This document shows, one piece after another, positions 9,160 through 19,873 of a stretch of 64,000 nt of DNA. The position numbers and the translations under genes were made by a program. Origin of the DNA: Hyphomicrobiales bacterium (GTDB taxonomy: Bacteria > Pseudomonadota > Alphaproteobacteria > Rhizobiales > Rhizobiaceae); assembly GCA_900472485.1 (NCBI GenBank), contig UCII01000011.1, positions 124,001 through 188,000 on the forward strand, written 5' to 3'. The notes under the pieces are model-generated. The model ran no database searches and was not told the DNA's origin. It was given only the letters and a program-made list of their open reading frames with translations. How positions within the stretch are numbered: the first letter of the stretch is position 1; every line of letters begins with the position of its first letter.

Positions 9160-10895
9160 CACCGCTTCTCTCTGTGTCCGATCTCAGCGTCGGCTTCGGC
9201 CGCAATCCCGATGCGAACCCCATCGTGCGCGGCGTCAGCTTCGACCTCCATGCCGGCGAGACGCTGGCAATCGTCGGCGAGAGTGGTTCGGGCAAATCCG
9301 TCACAGCGCTTTCGATCAATCGTCTGGTCGATTTCGGCGGCGGTCGCATTACCGGCGGCTCGATCAAGCTTAAGCGCGCCGATAACAGCGTTTTGGATCT
9401 GACAAAGGCCAGCGAAGCGGAGCTAACGAAGATCCGCGGTGCCGAGATCGGGATGATCTTCCAGGAGCCGATGACCTCCCTCAATCCGGTTCTGACGATT
9501 GGGACGCAGATCGAGGAATCCTTCCGGCTGCACCGCGGCCTGACCGGTAAGCAGGCAAAGGCAGCCGCCAGGGATGCCTTGGATCGCGTGCGCATTCCCG
9601 ATGCCGCGCGCCGTCTGACCTATTGCCCGAACCAGCTTTCCGGCGGCATGTTGCAGCGCGTGATGATCGCAACGGCGCTTGCCTGCAATCCGCGTCTATT
9701 GATTGCCGATGAGCCGACGACGGCGCTCGATGTCACCGTGCAGGCGCAGATCATGGCACTTCTTGCCGAATTGAAGCGCGAGACCGGCATGTCCATGATC
9801 TTCATCACGCACGATATCGGCCTCGTCGCCGGCATTGCCGACAAGGTGATGGTGATGCAGGCAGGCCAGGCGGTCGAGCAGGGCGAGCTCAATCAGATTC
9901 TTGATCATCCCGCGCATCCATACACCCAGCATCTTTTGCACTCGGTGCCGCATTTCGCCTCCGGAAAGGCCGCCCGCGCCGATTTCCAACGCGACGATGC
10001 TCATTCCGTGCCGGCGCTGAAAGTGGAAGACTTGACCGTCCGTTTTCCGGTCAAGGGCAGTTTCCTGCGTCGACCGACAGGCGCCGTTCATGCCGTAGAA
10101 GGCGTTGGTTTCGACCTGATGCCGGGCGAGACGCTGGCGATCGTCGGCGAGAGCGGATCGGGCAAATCCACCACCGCGCGAGCGATCCTCGGCCTTGTCA
10201 AATCGACGCGTGGCACCTTCATGACGAAGGCCGGGAAGGCGGCGGATCGCACCAGCGCGGTGCAAATGGTCTTCCAGAACCCTTATGCCTCCCTTAATCC
10301 GCGCCTTCGTATCGACAACATCCTCGCCGAACCGGTGATTGCATCGGGTGTGCGCGTTTCGGTGGAGATGCGCGAACGCATGCTGATGCTGCTGAAGCGG
10401 GTGGGGTTGCCGGAAAATGCGCTGGAGCGCTATCCGCACGAATTTTCCGGCGGCCAGCGTCAGCGGCTTTGCATCGCGCGCGCTCTGATGCTGAACCCAT
10501 CCGTACTCGTGCTCGACGAGGCGGTTTCGGCGCTCGACGTCTCCGTGCAGGCGCAAGTTCTGGAATTGCTGATCGAACTGCAGCGCGAATACGGTCTCGC
10601 CTATCTCTTCATCTCGCATGACATGGCTGTCGTGGAGCGGATCGCCCATCGCATCGCGGTGATCTATGCCGGCCAGATCGTCGAGATCGGCGATGCCGCC
10701 TCGGTCTTGTCGGAGCCCAAGCATTCCTATACCAGGCGGTTGATCGCGGCGGTTCCGACGGTTGCGCGGCGCAAGGAAAACTTCACGCTCGATACTCGCC
10801 AGGTTCCGTCCCTGGTGCGTCCTTTGGGCTTCGAGCCTGCCGTCCCCGAATGGCGCCGCTTTGCGCCGGATCACATCGCGCTGGCGGAAGCTTGA
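9156..10895 (+). CDS. fused double ABC ATPase (DppD-DppF / YejF type)
   Basis: 579 residues holding two complete nucleotide-binding domains in one chain. The first has Walker A GESGSGKS (41-48), signature LSGGMLQRV and Walker B LLIADEP. The second has Walker A GESGSGKST (about 331-339), signature FSGGQRQRL and Walker B VLVLDEA. Both have the Q-loop FQ(E/N)P and the H-loop (ITHD, ISHD). The fusion is like YejF and GsiA. It energises the importer formed by the two upstream permeases. Coupled by ATGA to the upstream permease gene. Confidence 0.93.
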   Translation: MTPLLSVSDLSVGFGRNPDANPIVRGVSFDLHAGETLAIVGESGSGKSVTALSINRLVDFGGGRITGGSIKLKRADNSVLDLTKASEAELTKIRGAEIGMIFQEPMTSLNPVLTIGTQIEESFRLHRGLTGKQAKAAARDALDRVRIPDAARRLTYCPNQLSGGMLQRVMIATALACNPRLLIADEPTTALDVTVQAQIMALLAELKRETGMSMIFITHDIGLVAGIADKVMVMQAGQAVEQGELNQILDHPAHPYTQHLLHSVPHFASGKAARADFQRDDAHSVPALKVEDLTVRFPVKGSFLRRPTGAVHAVEGVGFDLMPGETLAIVGESGSGKSTTARAILGLVKSTRGTFMTKAGKAADRTSAVQMVFQNPYASLNPRLRIDNILAEPVIASGVRVSVEMRERMLMLLKRVGLPENALERYPHEFSGGQRQRLCIARALMLNPSVLVLDEAVSALDVSVQAQVLELLIELQREYGLAYLFISHDMAVVERIAHRIAVIYAGQIVEIGDAASVLSEPKHSYTRRLIAAVPTVARRKENFTLDTRQVPSLVRPLGFEPAVPEWRRFAPDHIALAEA

Positions 10896-10916
10896 GCGAG
10901 GCCGAGGAGAGGCGAG

Positions 10917-11936
10917 ATGGCAAGCAGGGGGAGCATGCAGTTTCAAGAGCGTTTCGATCGAGCCTTCACGCCGATCGAGCAATCGGTTTCGGCAGGGCGC
11001 ATCCCCGGCGGCGTGCTTGGCATGGTCGATCTCGATGGTATCAGGCAGGTCCGTGCCGTCGGTTCGGCACAGAAGGTGCCTGATATCAGGCCGATGCTGG
11101 CCGATACTTGGTTCGATCTTGCCTCGCTCACCAAGGTTATTTTCACCACGCCGCGCATCCTCGCCCTGGCCGAGGCCGGCACGATCGACCTCGACGCACC
11201 GTTGACGACACTTCTGCCTGACCTGCGCCAATACAGCGCCGAGGCATGGGAGCGGAAGGTAACGTTCCGCCAATGCCTCGGTCATCAGACACCATTTCCG
11301 GCAGTCGAGCCGATCTATACCTATGGCCGCGATCCCGATCTTCTACGCACCTTCATCCTGCAGCGCGAATGGCGCGCCGGCCCGCCGGTCTATTCCGATA
11401 TCAACTTCATCCTGCTCGGCTTCGCGCTGGAGCGGCTGAACAGAAAGACAATCCGCGCCATGGATCCGGGGCCGGGATTTGCCTTTTCCGCGCCGCCGGA
11501 ATTGGCCGCCGCAACGGAAGACTGCACCTGGCGCCACCGTGTTCTGTCGGGTGAGGTTCATGACGACAATTGTTCGGCATTGCAGGGAGCCGGCCATGCC
11601 GGTCTCTTCGGAACGGCGGACGCGATTCTCGATTTTGCTAAGGGGTTGCTTGACGGTAGCGGCGCGTCGGCGCAGTCAATCGCGCTGATGCGGACACCGC
11701 TTTCCGCCACTCGCACCCATGGCTGGGAACGGCCCCATGACGGCTGGCATGGCGGCTCTCTCTGCTCGCCCGGCACGATCGGCCATACGGGGTTTACAGG
11801 CGTGGCCCTCTGGGTCGATTTCGACCAAGGCAAAGCCTGGACCCTCCTTACGAACCGCATTCATCCGACACGCCACTTCGACAGCGGCATTCTGGCGCTC
11901 CGTCAGACCGTCAGCGATCTCGTCAACGCAGCATAG
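10917..11936 (+). CDS. serine hydrolase, beta-lactamase / class C penicillin-binding fold
   Basis: 339 residues. The catalytic Ser-x-x-Lys is S70-L-T-K73 ([10 protein letters not shown]), the second motif Tyr-x-Asn is in [12 protein letters not shown], and HTGFTG near residue 285 stands for the KTG box. No signal peptide is visible, so a cytoplasmic enzyme acting on imported muropeptides (an amidase, esterase or carboxypeptidase role) is plausible. Comparable genes sit beside anmK in several bacteria. ATG 10917 follows GAGGAGAGG; ATG 10935 is an alternative. Substrate unproven. Confidence 0.8.
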   Translation: MASRGSMQFQERFDRAFTPIEQSVSAGRIPGGVLGMVDLDGIRQVRAVGSAQKVPDIRPMLADTWFDLASLTKVIFTTPRILALAEAGTIDLDAPLTTLLPDLRQYSAEAWERKVTFRQCLGHQTPFPAVEPIYTYGRDPDLLRTFILQREWRAGPPVYSDINFILLGFALERLNRKTIRAMDPGPGFAFSAPPELAAATEDCTWRHRVLSGEVHDDNCSALQGAGHAGLFGTADAILDFAKGLLDGSGASAQSIALMRTPLSATRTHGWERPHDGWHGGSLCSPGTIGHTGFTGVALWVDFDQGKAWTLLTNRIHPTRHFDSGILALRQTVSDLVNAA

Positions 11937-11946
11937 GAGCCTGACC

Positions 11947-13062
11947 ATGGAACCAATCTGGGCAGTCGGTCTGATGACCGGGACCGTCCTCGACGGCAAT
12001 ATCGATGTCGCGATGCTGAAGACGGACGGCGAGCGGATCGAGGAATTTGGCCCCTATGTTCTGGTTCCTTATCCCAGCTGGATTCGGGAGTTGCTGGAAG
12101 AGACGCTGCGGCAGGCACGCGCATGGAATTTCGAGGGATCCGAACCGGCGATCTTCAAGGCGGCCGAGGAGGCTTTGACGCGAGCCCAGTCGGAGGCGGT
12201 GAGAGAACTGGTTGAAGGAAGCGGCATGACGATGGCCGATATCGGTGTTGTCGGCTTCCACGGCCAGACCGTGCTGCATCGCGCGCCACAGAAGGATCGG
12301 CTGGGGCAGACGCGCCAGCTTGGCGATGGCGAGCTGATGCGATCTATTCTCGGCACGAAGGTTGCCTATGACTTCCGCTCGGCCGACATGCGTGCCGGGG
12401 GGCAGGGCGCGCCGCTTGCTGCCGCCTACCATACCGCGCTGTTGCGCGGTGCAGGTGCTGCGGGCGAGGTGGCTATTCTCAATCTCGGTGGTGTCGCCAA
12501 TGTCACCTGGTGGGATGGAGAGGGCAATTTCGTTGCTTTCGATACTGGCCCTGCCAATGCGCCGCTCAATGATTTCATCAAGTCGTGCGGGCTTGGCGAG
12601 ATGGACCGCGACGGTGCGCTTGGGGCTGCCGGCAAGGTCGATGAGGCCCGGCTCGAGCGGCTGCTGCAGCATCCCTATCTCACGGCGCCCTATCCGAAGT
12701 CGCTGGATCGTTTCGATTTCGGTGCCGCCATGGCGGATGGCCTCAGCCCGGAGGATGGTGCCGCAACACTTTCAGCCTTCACCGCAAGCGCCGTCGGCAA
12801 GGCGCTGGATCTTTTGCCGCGCAGGCCGAGCAAGGTCGTGGTCAGCGGGGGCGGCCGGCACAATCCGACGATCATGTCGATGCTGAAGAGCCGGGCAGGC
12901 GTCGAGCCGATCTTTGCCGAAGACCTCGGCTGGCGCGGCGATGCGGTAGAGGCTGAATGCTTTGCCTTTCTCGCCGTCCGCGTGCTGCGCGGTTTGCCGA
13001 TCAGCTTTCCCGGCACGACAGGCGTGCCGGCGCCGATGCGTGGCGGCCGTCTCGCGCAATAA
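11947..13062 (+). CDS. anmK: anhydro-N-acetylmuramic acid kinase
   Basis: 371 residues from ATG 11947, preceded by AGGAG. AnmK hydrolyses the 1,6-anhydro bond of anhMurNAc and phosphorylates it to MurNAc-6-P, the MurQ substrate. Family marks are [16 protein letters not shown] at the N-terminus, [30 protein letters not shown] (with the catalytic-type Asp) and [13 protein letters not shown]. The frame is open upstream to 11719 inside the hydrolase gene, but that extension is a shadow. Eleven bases from the hydrolase stop, so likely co-transcribed. Confidence 0.95.
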   Translation: MEPIWAVGLMTGTVLDGNIDVAMLKTDGERIEEFGPYVLVPYPSWIRELLEETLRQARAWNFEGSEPAIFKAAEEALTRAQSEAVRELVEGSGMTMADIGVVGFHGQTVLHRAPQKDRLGQTRQLGDGELMRSILGTKVAYDFRSADMRAGGQGAPLAAAYHTALLRGAGAAGEVAILNLGGVANVTWWDGEGNFVAFDTGPANAPLNDFIKSCGLGEMDRDGALGAAGKVDEARLERLLQHPYLTAPYPKSLDRFDFGAAMADGLSPEDGAATLSAFTASAVGKALDLLPRRPSKVVVSGGGRHNPTIMSMLKSRAGVEPIFAEDLGWRGDAVEAECFAFLAVRVLRGLPISFPGTTGVPAPMRGGRLAQ

Positions 13063-13168
13063 CAGCCTGCGCGCCGGCTATCGCGTGACAGGTTTTCGCT
13101 TCCGTCCATCGATGATATGAAGAGGCCGCGAATTTGCGATCGGTTGGTCTCGGACGGATATCGCTTAT

Positions 13169-14119
13169 ATGGCAGGCAGGCAGTATCGGGCAGGCTTGGT
13201 CGGCATCATCGTCGCTTTTGCGATCGCATTTGCCATTAACGGTTTTGCTATCAGACCCGCGAGAGCTCAACCGGAATGGAGTGTCGCGCCACTTGTTTGC
13301 ATTTCCGGACCGCTGACGACGGAGACGGGTCAGACGCTGTGCCTGCGCAAGGACAGCTACAATCGCGATCTCTGCACGGCCATCGAATATTTCGCACATG
13401 CCAACCATTTACCACCGGATTATCTGGCACGGTTGGTCTGGCGCGAAAGCCTGTTTCGCTCTGATGCAGTCAGCCCTAAAGGCGCTCGTGGCATCGCGCA
13501 ATTCATGCCGGGAACAGCCAGGCTGCGTGGCGTGCGCGACAGCTATGATGCGCTCGAAGCGCTCGGCAAGGCGGCCACCTATCTTGATGAATTGCGGGAC
13601 CGCTTCGGCAATTTGGGATTGGCGGCGGCTGCTTATAATGCCGGCGAGGCTGGGCTTGCCAATTTCCTCAATTCCGGCGGTCTTCCCTATGAGACGCGCA
13701 ACTATGTGAGCGCGATCACCGCCCACAGCGTTGAGGAGTGGCGCGACGATCCGCCCGATATCGCCGCACCGGTGCTCGATAAAAGCAAGCCGTTCGTCGA
13801 TTCCTGCGTCGCGCTTGCGCAGAGCCGGCGGCTGAAGCCCATTCCCCTGGAGCAGGAGCGGCCCTGGGCGCCTTGGGGCGCACAATTGGCCGAGCATTTC
13901 CAGGTGGATGCCGCTCGCCGTCTGTTTACCGCAAACATAAGAAAACTGCCGTCACCGCTGAATACGGAGAAGCCGTTGATCGTGCGGCAGCGCAATGCCG
14001 ACTTCGGCCGCCGTGTCCGTTATGCGGCGCGCATTCCGCGGCAAACGCGGGAGGAAGCGGATGCCGTTTGCACGCAGGTCCGGCAGCAGGGCGGCTCCTG
14101 CCTAGTCTTCAAGAACTAG
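13169..14119 (+). CDS. exported lytic transglycosylase (SLT domain)
   Basis: 316 residues. An N-terminal hydrophobic signal sequence ends near ARAQ (about residue 34). The SLT/lysozyme-like domain has the catalytic Glu93 in LVWRESLFRSDAVSPKGARG, then IAQFMPGTA and AAAYNAGEAG, the three motifs of the Slt70 family. Such enzymes cut the glycan strand and leave 1,6-anhydroMurNAc ends, exactly the product salvaged by AnmK and MurQ upstream. The gap of 106 bases after anmK means that co-transcription is possible but not certain. Confidence 0.9.
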   Translation: MAGRQYRAGLVGIIVAFAIAFAINGFAIRPARAQPEWSVAPLVCISGPLTTETGQTLCLRKDSYNRDLCTAIEYFAHANHLPPDYLARLVWRESLFRSDAVSPKGARGIAQFMPGTARLRGVRDSYDALEALGKAATYLDELRDRFGNLGLAAAAYNAGEAGLANFLNSGGLPYETRNYVSAITAHSVEEWRDDPPDIAAPVLDKSKPFVDSCVALAQSRRLKPIPLEQERPWAPWGAQLAEHFQVDAARRLFTANIRKLPSPLNTEKPLIVRQRNADFGRRVRYAARIPRQTREEADAVCTQVRQQGGSCLVFKN

Positions 14120-14260
14120 TGCAAGCGCATAGAGCTCCAGCACGCTTGGTGATTGTTTGATTTTCTGTCGCTTGATTGTGCTTTACTCCCTGATCTCGCA
14201 AGCCTATTCCTTGTAGGCCCGACCTTTGGGAGGAAGCCGTTTGGGTAGCCAAAGGAGCGT

Positions 14261-16534
14261 ATGATGGCGCAAAAGCGTGAAGTCCCCGGTATCCGTCCCT
14301 ATAACAGCCCGGCCGGCGGTTGGGGCGCGCTAAAGGCCACTGCCAAGGCGGTTCGCGACCAGATGGATGTCACCGAGGCGCCCGGTCTTCTCCTGCGCAC
14401 CAACAAGCCCACGGGCTTCGATTGCCCAGGCTGTGCCTGGCCAGACAAGGAGCATACCTCCACCTTCCAATTCTGCGAAAACGGCGCCAAGGCAGTCACC
14501 TGGGAAGCAACAAACAAGCGCGTGACGCCGGAATTCTTTGCCGAGCACACGGTCAGCGAACTTCTGACCTGGAGCGACTATGAGCTAGAAAATTCCGGAC
14601 GGTTGACGCATCCGATGGTCTACGACCGGGCATCCGACACCTACCGGCCGATTGCCTGGGAAGACGCCTTTGCCCGCATCGGCGAGGTCATGCGCAGCCA
14701 GCCCGATCCGGATATGGTCGAATTCTACACATCCGGCCGCGCCTCCAACGAGGCGGCCTTCCTCTTCCAGATATTTGCGCGCGAATACGGCACCAACAAT
14801 TTCCCCGATTGCTCGAATATGTGCCACGAGGCAACCAGCGTCGGCCTGCCGCAATCGATCGGCATCGGCAAGGGCACGGTATCGCTCGACGACTTCGACG
14901 AATGCGATCTGATCATCTCCATGGGGCACAATCCCGGCACCAACCATCCGCGCATGATGGGTACGCTGCATGAATGCTCGCGGCGAGGCGTGCCGATCAT
15001 CGTCTTCAACCCCTTGAAGGAGCGGGCGCTCGAGCGTTTTGCCGATCCGCAGGATCCGATCGAGATGGGAACCTTCAGCTCGACCCGGATCGCCTCCTCC
15101 TATTACCAGGTTAAGATCGGCGGCGATGCGGCGGCGCTGAAGGGCATCATGAAGGCGGTCCTGGCGCTGGCCGAGACCTCCCCTGACGTTCTCGATCACG
15201 CCTTCATCGCCGAGCACACCACAGGCTTCGACGCCCTTGTTGCCGATATCAACCAGACGGAGTGGGCTGATATCGAACGGGTTTCGGGCCTTGCCCGCGC
15301 CGATCTGGAACGGGTAGCAGAGATCTATGCCAAGTCGAAGGCAACGATCATTGCCTATGGCATGGGTATCACGCAGCATGCCAAGGGGACGGCGAATGTC
15401 CAGCAGATCGCCAATCTCTTACTGCTGCGCGGCAATTTCGGCAGGCCTGGTGCCGGTATCTGCCCGCTGCGCGGCCATTCCAACGTGCAGGGCAATCGTA
15501 CCGTCGGGATTACCGAAAAACCCACTCCTGCGCTGATCGAAGGCATCGAACGTGCCTTCGGTTTCACCTCGCCGGCTCATCATGGTCACGATGCCGTTGC
15601 CGCCATGCAGGCGATGGCGGAGGGACGCTCCAAGGTGCTGCTATGCCTCGGTGGCAATTTCTCGATCGCGCTTCCCGATCCGGAACTTTGCGCGCAGGCA
15701 ATGCGTAAGCTCGATCTTGCGGTTCATATGAACACCAAGCTCAATCGCTCCAATCTGCTTATTGGCAAGGAATCCTTCTTGTTCCCCGTGCTCGGCCGCA
15801 CCGAGCAGGACGTTCAGGCGACCGGCGCGCAATCGGTGACGATCGAGGATTCGATGTCGATGGTGCATGCGTCGCGCGGCAGGCTGAAACCGGCCTCCGA
15901 CCAGCTGCGTTCGGAGCCGGCCATCGTTGCCGCTATGGCGCAGGCCACCCTGCCGACCAGCAAGGTCGCCTGGATGGAGCTCATCACCGACTACGATCTG
16001 ATCCGCGACAAGATCGAAATCGTCTATCCGGATTTTGCCGACTACAATGAACGCATCCGCGTGCCGGGCGGCTTTCGCCTACCGATCGGACCGACGGAGC
16101 GCGTCTGGAAGACGCCTTCCGGCAAGGCGGAGTTCAAGCTGTTTTCCGGCCTCAACGAGGATATTTCGCTTTCAGATGGGACTATCCTCAAGCTCGCCAC
16201 CATCCGCAGCCATGATCAGTACAATACGACGATCTATGGCCTCGACGACCGCTATCGCGGCGTCTTCGGCCGCCGCGACGTGCTGTTCATGAACGATAAG
16301 GATTTGAAGGCAAAGGGGCTGGAGCACGGCGATCTCGTCGAGATCGAGACGGCACTTCCCTCAGGCGGCAAGCGGCTCTTGAAGCTGACGGCGATTTCCT
16401 ACGATATTTCCGAGGGCTCCGTCGCAGCCTACTATCCCGAGGCAAATTGCCTGATCCCGATCGACTACCAGGACAAGGAAAGCGGCACTCCTTCGTATAA
16501 GTCCATTCCGGTACGGGTCAGCAAGGCGGCTTGA
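14261..16534 (+). CDS. FdhF/YdeP-family molybdopterin oxidoreductase
   Basis: 757 residues, ATG 14261 (a second ATG follows directly) after AGGAG. The N-terminal region has CPGCAWP followed by FCENGAKAVTWE, the family's cysteine signature, then molybdopterin-binding segments (MVEFYTSGRASNEAAFLFQIFAREYGTNN in part, GTNHPRMMG) and a C-terminal molydopterin dinucleotide domain (RDVLFMNDKDLKAKGLEHGDLVEIE). It resembles E. coli YdeP, a formate dehydrogenase-H-like protein linked to acid resistance, whose substrate is unknown. No partner subunits or fdhD lie nearby, and no Sec codon is evident. Confidence 0.88.
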   Translation: MMAQKREVPGIRPYNSPAGGWGALKATAKAVRDQMDVTEAPGLLLRTNKPTGFDCPGCAWPDKEHTSTFQFCENGAKAVTWEATNKRVTPEFFAEHTVSELLTWSDYELENSGRLTHPMVYDRASDTYRPIAWEDAFARIGEVMRSQPDPDMVEFYTSGRASNEAAFLFQIFAREYGTNNFPDCSNMCHEATSVGLPQSIGIGKGTVSLDDFDECDLIISMGHNPGTNHPRMMGTLHECSRRGVPIIVFNPLKERALERFADPQDPIEMGTFSSTRIASSYYQVKIGGDAAALKGIMKAVLALAETSPDVLDHAFIAEHTTGFDALVADINQTEWADIERVSGLARADLERVAEIYAKSKATIIAYGMGITQHAKGTANVQQIANLLLLRGNFGRPGAGICPLRGHSNVQGNRTVGITEKPTPALIEGIERAFGFTSPAHHGHDAVAAMQAMAEGRSKVLLCLGGNFSIALPDPELCAQAMRKLDLAVHMNTKLNRSNLLIGKESFLFPVLGRTEQDVQATGAQSVTIEDSMSMVHASRGRLKPASDQLRSEPAIVAAMAQATLPTSKVAWMELITDYDLIRDKIEIVYPDFADYNERIRVPGGFRLPIGPTERVWKTPSGKAEFKLFSGLNEDISLSDGTILKLATIRSHDQYNTTIYGLDDRYRGVFGRRDVLFMNDKDLKAKGLEHGDLVEIETALPSGGKRLLKLTAISYDISEGSVAAYYPEANCLIPIDYQDKESGTPSYKSIPVRVSKAA

Positions 16535-16540
16535 TACGCA

Positions 16541-16570
16541 GACATCCAGCCATCTTCATGGCTGGATGTC
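16541..16570 (+). terminator. strong hairpin after the YdeP-like gene
   Basis: GACATCCAGCCAT and ATGGCTGGATGTC form a perfect 13-bp stem around the tetraloop CTTC, seven bases after the stop. The T-run is lacking, so termination efficiency is uncertain. Confidence 0.6.
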
Positions 16571-16604
16571 GTATCGCTATATTGGTTCCCGATGAGAGAT
16601 AAAC

Positions 16605-16847
16605 ATGGCTGAACCAAAATTGTCGGTTCGTAGTGCTAAGGCCCGTGATCTCGCACATCGGCTTGCTCGACGTGAGAACCGGACGATTGTCGATATCGTC
16701 GAACGAGCCCTGGAAGCCTATGAGATTAGTGAAGCCGGTCGCGAACCCGCTTCGTCTTTCTATGCTCGAATGGCTATGACGGACGATGACGATATCGACC
16801 TTGAAGCCGTTATTCGTGAAGAGCGTCAACTCAATCACAACGCTTAA
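16605..16847 (+). CDS. orphan VapB-like antitoxin (Rv0623/PSK type)
   Basis: 80 residues. The N-terminal [36 protein letters not shown] is the ribbon-helix-helix-like segment of the Rv0623 VapB family, and [13 protein letters not shown] near the end resembles the toxin-binding tail. A vapC should follow directly, but the frame ends at 16847 within the 3' end of the convergent ABC gene and no PIN domain exists there. So this is a solitary antitoxin or the remnant of a pair whose toxin was lost. Confidence 0.65.
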   Translation: MAEPKLSVRSAKARDLAHRLARRENRTIVDIVERALEAYEISEAGREPASSFYARMAMTDDDDIDLEAVIREERQLNHNA

Positions 16848-17917
16848 CGCAGCCTTTCTCCCTGCTTGTTGAAATAGCGGCGGCGCTCAGACGGGCAGTA
16901 AAGATGGAGCGTGTCGCCGCGCTCGATCTCCGGCCCATCACGATATTCGGCGATGATCGCCTGGCCGTCCTCTGTCTGGCAGTAGAGATAGCGGGTGCCG
17001 CCCAGATATTCGATGACGTCGACCGTGACCTGCAAGGCATCGACCGCGCCAGACGTGACGATGAGATGTTCGGGGCGCATGCCAAGCAGGATCTTTTCGC
17101 CCGCTGATGGCTTAGTCTGTGAGAGGTCGACCTTGATGCTGCCGTTGCCGACGCTCGCTGTCTCATCACCGGACCATGTGGCTTCGATCATGTTCATTCT
17201 GGGCGAGCCGATGAAGCCGGCAACAAAGCTGTTGGCCGGATCTTCATAGACCTCGCGGGGGCTGCCCACCTGTTCGATCCGGCCGTCCCTCAGCACGACG
17301 ATCCTGTCGGCAAGCGTCATGGCCTCGGTCTGATCATGGGTGACATAGATCATCGTATTGCCGAGTTCGCGATGCAGCCGGGCAATTTCGATGCGCATCG
17401 AGACGCGCAACTCCGCATCGAGGTTGGAAAGCGGCTCGTCGAAGAGAAAGACATCCGGCTCGCGAACGATGGCACGGCCGATGGCGACACGCTGGCGTTG
17501 GCCGCCGGAAAGCTGTCCCGGCCGGCGGTCCAGGAGATGGTCGATCTTGAGGATCGCGGCGGCGGAGCGCACGCGTCTTTCGATTTCGGATGCCTCGGTC
17601 CGGGCCATTTTAAGTCCGAAACCGAGATTGTCGCGAACGCTCATATGTGGATAGAGCGCATAGGACTGGAAGACCATGGCGATGCCACGCTCGGATGGGT
17701 CGAGATCGGTGACATCTCGGCCCTTGATAGCGATCTCACCGTCGGTCACCTCCTCCAGCCCGGCAATCATGCGCAGCAGCGTGGACTTGCCACAGCCGGA
17801 GGGGCCGACGAAAACGACGAAAGCCCCTTCCGGTATGTCGAGATCGATGCCGTGAATGACTTCCAGCCCGCCGAAGCTCTTGCGAACGCCGGTCAGGCGC
17901 ATTCCCTTCTTCGTCAT
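16844..17917 (-). CDS. UgpC/MalK-type sugar ABC transporter ATPase
   Basis: 357 residues from ATG 17917 ([17 protein letters not shown]); the longer open frame upstream lies inside the GH127 gene and is a shadow. Walker [10 protein letters not shown] is near residue 40, signature LSGGQRQRV near 137, Walker B VFLFDEP, and a C-terminal TOBE-type domain (about 250-357). It powers uptake through the two permeases of this operon. One base separates it from the upstream GH127 stop. It ends 4 bases into the convergent orphan antitoxin gene. Confidence 0.92.
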   Translation of the reverse strand: MTKKGMRLTGVRKSFGGLEVIHGIDLDIPEGAFVVFVGPSGCGKSTLLRMIAGLEEVTDGEIAIKGRDVTDLDPSERGIAMVFQSYALYPHMSVRDNLGFGLKMARTEASEIERRVRSAAAILKIDHLLDRRPGQLSGGQRQRVAIGRAIVREPDVFLFDEPLSNLDAELRVSMRIEIARLHRELGNTMIYVTHDQTEAMTLADRIVVLRDGRIEQVGSPREVYEDPANSFVAGFIGSPRMNMIEATWSGDETASVGNGSIKVDLSQTKPSAGEKILLGMRPEHLIVTSGAVDALQVTVDVIEYLGGTRYLYCQTEDGQAIIAEYRDGPEIERGDTLHLYCPSERRRYFNKQGERLR

Positions 17918-17918
17918 C

Positions 17919-19850
17919 TCAGGCTCCGCGCTGCAGCTGATCGGCGCGGATCCAGACCAGCATCTCGCCGGGATCGCGATTGTCCCAGAGATGATAGGGC
18001 ACGAAACGCGCGGTGGAGGCAGCCCTTTTCGGGGGTGTCGTCCGGTAGAGGTCGAAACCCCAGTTCGCCTCATCGCGCGTGACCGAAACATCGAGCGCCA
18101 CCGCACCCTCCAGTGCGGCAATTTCCGTCGTCTTGGCGGAGGCCGGATCGCTGGAAAGCGAAATGCCGTTGAGGTCGTGACCATTGTCGGTGGTTTCGAC
18201 GCAATAGACGAGCGGGCCGCGCATCAGGGCCGCGCGCCCGGCATCCTGGCGGACTTTCGGATTGGCAAACAGCGTGCGCGGGATCAGCGGAAGGGTCAGG
18301 TCGACGTTGTCGCCCGCCTGCCACTCGCGCTCGATGCGAGCATAGCCATCAACGGTGACCGTTGCGGGATCGACCGGTGCGCCATTGACTGCGAGCGTCG
18401 CGCCCTCGGCCCATTCGGGAATGCGCAATGAAATGGCAAATCTAGCCGAGCGATCCGGATTGACCTCGAAGCGAATCGCGCCGTCCCACGGATAGCGCGT
18501 CTCTTGGGAAAGCTGCACGGTCAGACCACCGGCGAGAGGGACGCGGGCTTTGCTCTCGCCGTAGAGATGAACGGCGATCTCGTTGTCGGCTGCGGCATAC
18601 ATATAGGAGCCGACGGAGGCGAGCAGACGCGCGATATTCGGCGGGCAGCAGGGGCAATGATGCCAGATCCAGCGATGATGCTTGCCGGCGCTTTCCAGAG
18701 GGTTTTCGTAGAAGAAGGTTTTGCCGTCCTGTGACAGGCCTGCCATCGCGCCGTTATAGAGCGCCACTTCCATGATGTCGGCATAGCGGCGGTTCGGGCC
18801 GCGGCCGAGCATGCGGTTGGCCCAGAAAACCAGACCGACGGAGGCGCAGGTCTCGGCATAGGCGCTTTCATTCGGCAGGTCGTAATAGTCGGTAAAGCCT
18901 TCGTTGGAGGCGGCCGGCCCGATGCCGCCGGTCACATACATCTGCTTGGTCGTCAGGTCGTCCCAGAGCGTTTCAAGGGCCGAGGTCAGCGTATCGTCGT
19001 TATATTCCGTGGCAATATCGGCCATGCCGGAATAGAGATACATTGCGCGCACCGCATGGCCGACGACTTTGGTCTGTTGGCGTACCGGCAGATGCGACTG
19101 ACTGTATTCGTAGGTCTTCTGTACGAAATTCTTCGGATCGCGGCCGTCGCGAAGCGCTTCCTCGGTGAAGAAATGCGGTTCCTGGCCGCGCTCGTCGATG
19201 AAGTATTTGGCGAGATCGAGATATTTCTTCTCGCCGGTGACGCGGCCGAGCTTGACGAGGGCGAGTTCCACCTCTTCGTGACCGCAATAGCCGCGCAGCT
19301 GACCTTCGCCATGGCCGAAGACGGTGATCATGTAATCGGCAAAGCGGCTCATGATATCGAGCAGCTTGCGCTTGCCCGTTGCCTGGTAATAGGCGACGGC
19401 CGCCTCGATCAGATGGCCTGCGCAATAAAGTTCGTGATGATCGCGCAGGTTGGTCCAGCGCCGGCCGGGCTGAACGCGCTGGAACCAGGCGTTCAGATAG
19501 CCGTCTTCCTGCTGCAGCTTCTCATACATGTCGATGATGGCGTCCGCACGCGCCTCCAATTCGGCATTGGGACGGCGATAGAGGGAATAGGCGATGGTTT
19601 CGATCGACTTGCCGAGATCGCTGTCCCAGAACATCTGTGTCGAGCCCGACCAGGTCTGCAGGGGGATAACGATGCCGGGGCTTGGCTGGCTGACGTCGAT
19701 CGCCTGGATCATGCCAGCTTCGACGCAGCGGTCGAGCAGGGTTGCCGCGGTGGAATTGCAGATGGCATCCTGGCGGGCGCCGAAGAGGCCAGCCAGTTCG
19801 ACATTCGGAACGGGCAGGGGGCGAAACTGGCGGCTTTGTTTGTCAGACAT
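17919..19850 (-). CDS. GH127 beta-L-arabinofuranosidase
   Basis: 643 residues, close to the usual size of the family (Bifidobacterium HypBA1). The cysteine-nucleophile and zinc site can be seen: AETC with Glu333 and Cys335, and the HHCPCCPPN motif with Cys399, Cys401 and Cys402. Other family blocks include [24 protein letters not shown] and YVTGGIG. There is no signal peptide, so it works in the cytoplasm on short imported arabinofuranosides, for example from hydroxyproline-linked or pectic arabinans of plant walls. It lies within the sugar-transport operon between permease and ATPase genes. Confidence 0.92.
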   Translation of the reverse strand: MSDKQSRQFRPLPVPNVELAGLFGARQDAICNSTAATLLDRCVEAGMIQAIDVSQPSPGIVIPLQTWSGSTQMFWDSDLGKSIETIAYSLYRRPNAELEARADAIIDMYEKLQQEDGYLNAWFQRVQPGRRWTNLRDHHELYCAGHLIEAAVAYYQATGKRKLLDIMSRFADYMITVFGHGEGQLRGYCGHEEVELALVKLGRVTGEKKYLDLAKYFIDERGQEPHFFTEEALRDGRDPKNFVQKTYEYSQSHLPVRQQTKVVGHAVRAMYLYSGMADIATEYNDDTLTSALETLWDDLTTKQMYVTGGIGPAASNEGFTDYYDLPNESAYAETCASVGLVFWANRMLGRGPNRRYADIMEVALYNGAMAGLSQDGKTFFYENPLESAGKHHRWIWHHCPCCPPNIARLLASVGSYMYAAADNEIAVHLYGESKARVPLAGGLTVQLSQETRYPWDGAIRFEVNPDRSARFAISLRIPEWAEGATLAVNGAPVDPATVTVDGYARIEREWQAGDNVDLTLPLIPRTLFANPKVRQDAGRAALMRGPLVYCVETTDNGHDLNGISLSSDPASAKTTEIAALEGAVALDVSVTRDEANWGFDLYRTTPPKRAASTARFVPYHLWDNRDPGEMLVWIRADQLQRGA

Positions 19851-19873
19851 GGCTTTGATCCTTGCTTAAAAGG

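Noticed and set aside
5687..11285. Open frames of 525 and 529 codons on the minus strand opposite the ABC importer genes (5687-7264 and 9696-11285)
   Set aside because: Shadows of the binding-protein and ATPase genes; no RBS, no domains, and they cut across operon structure.
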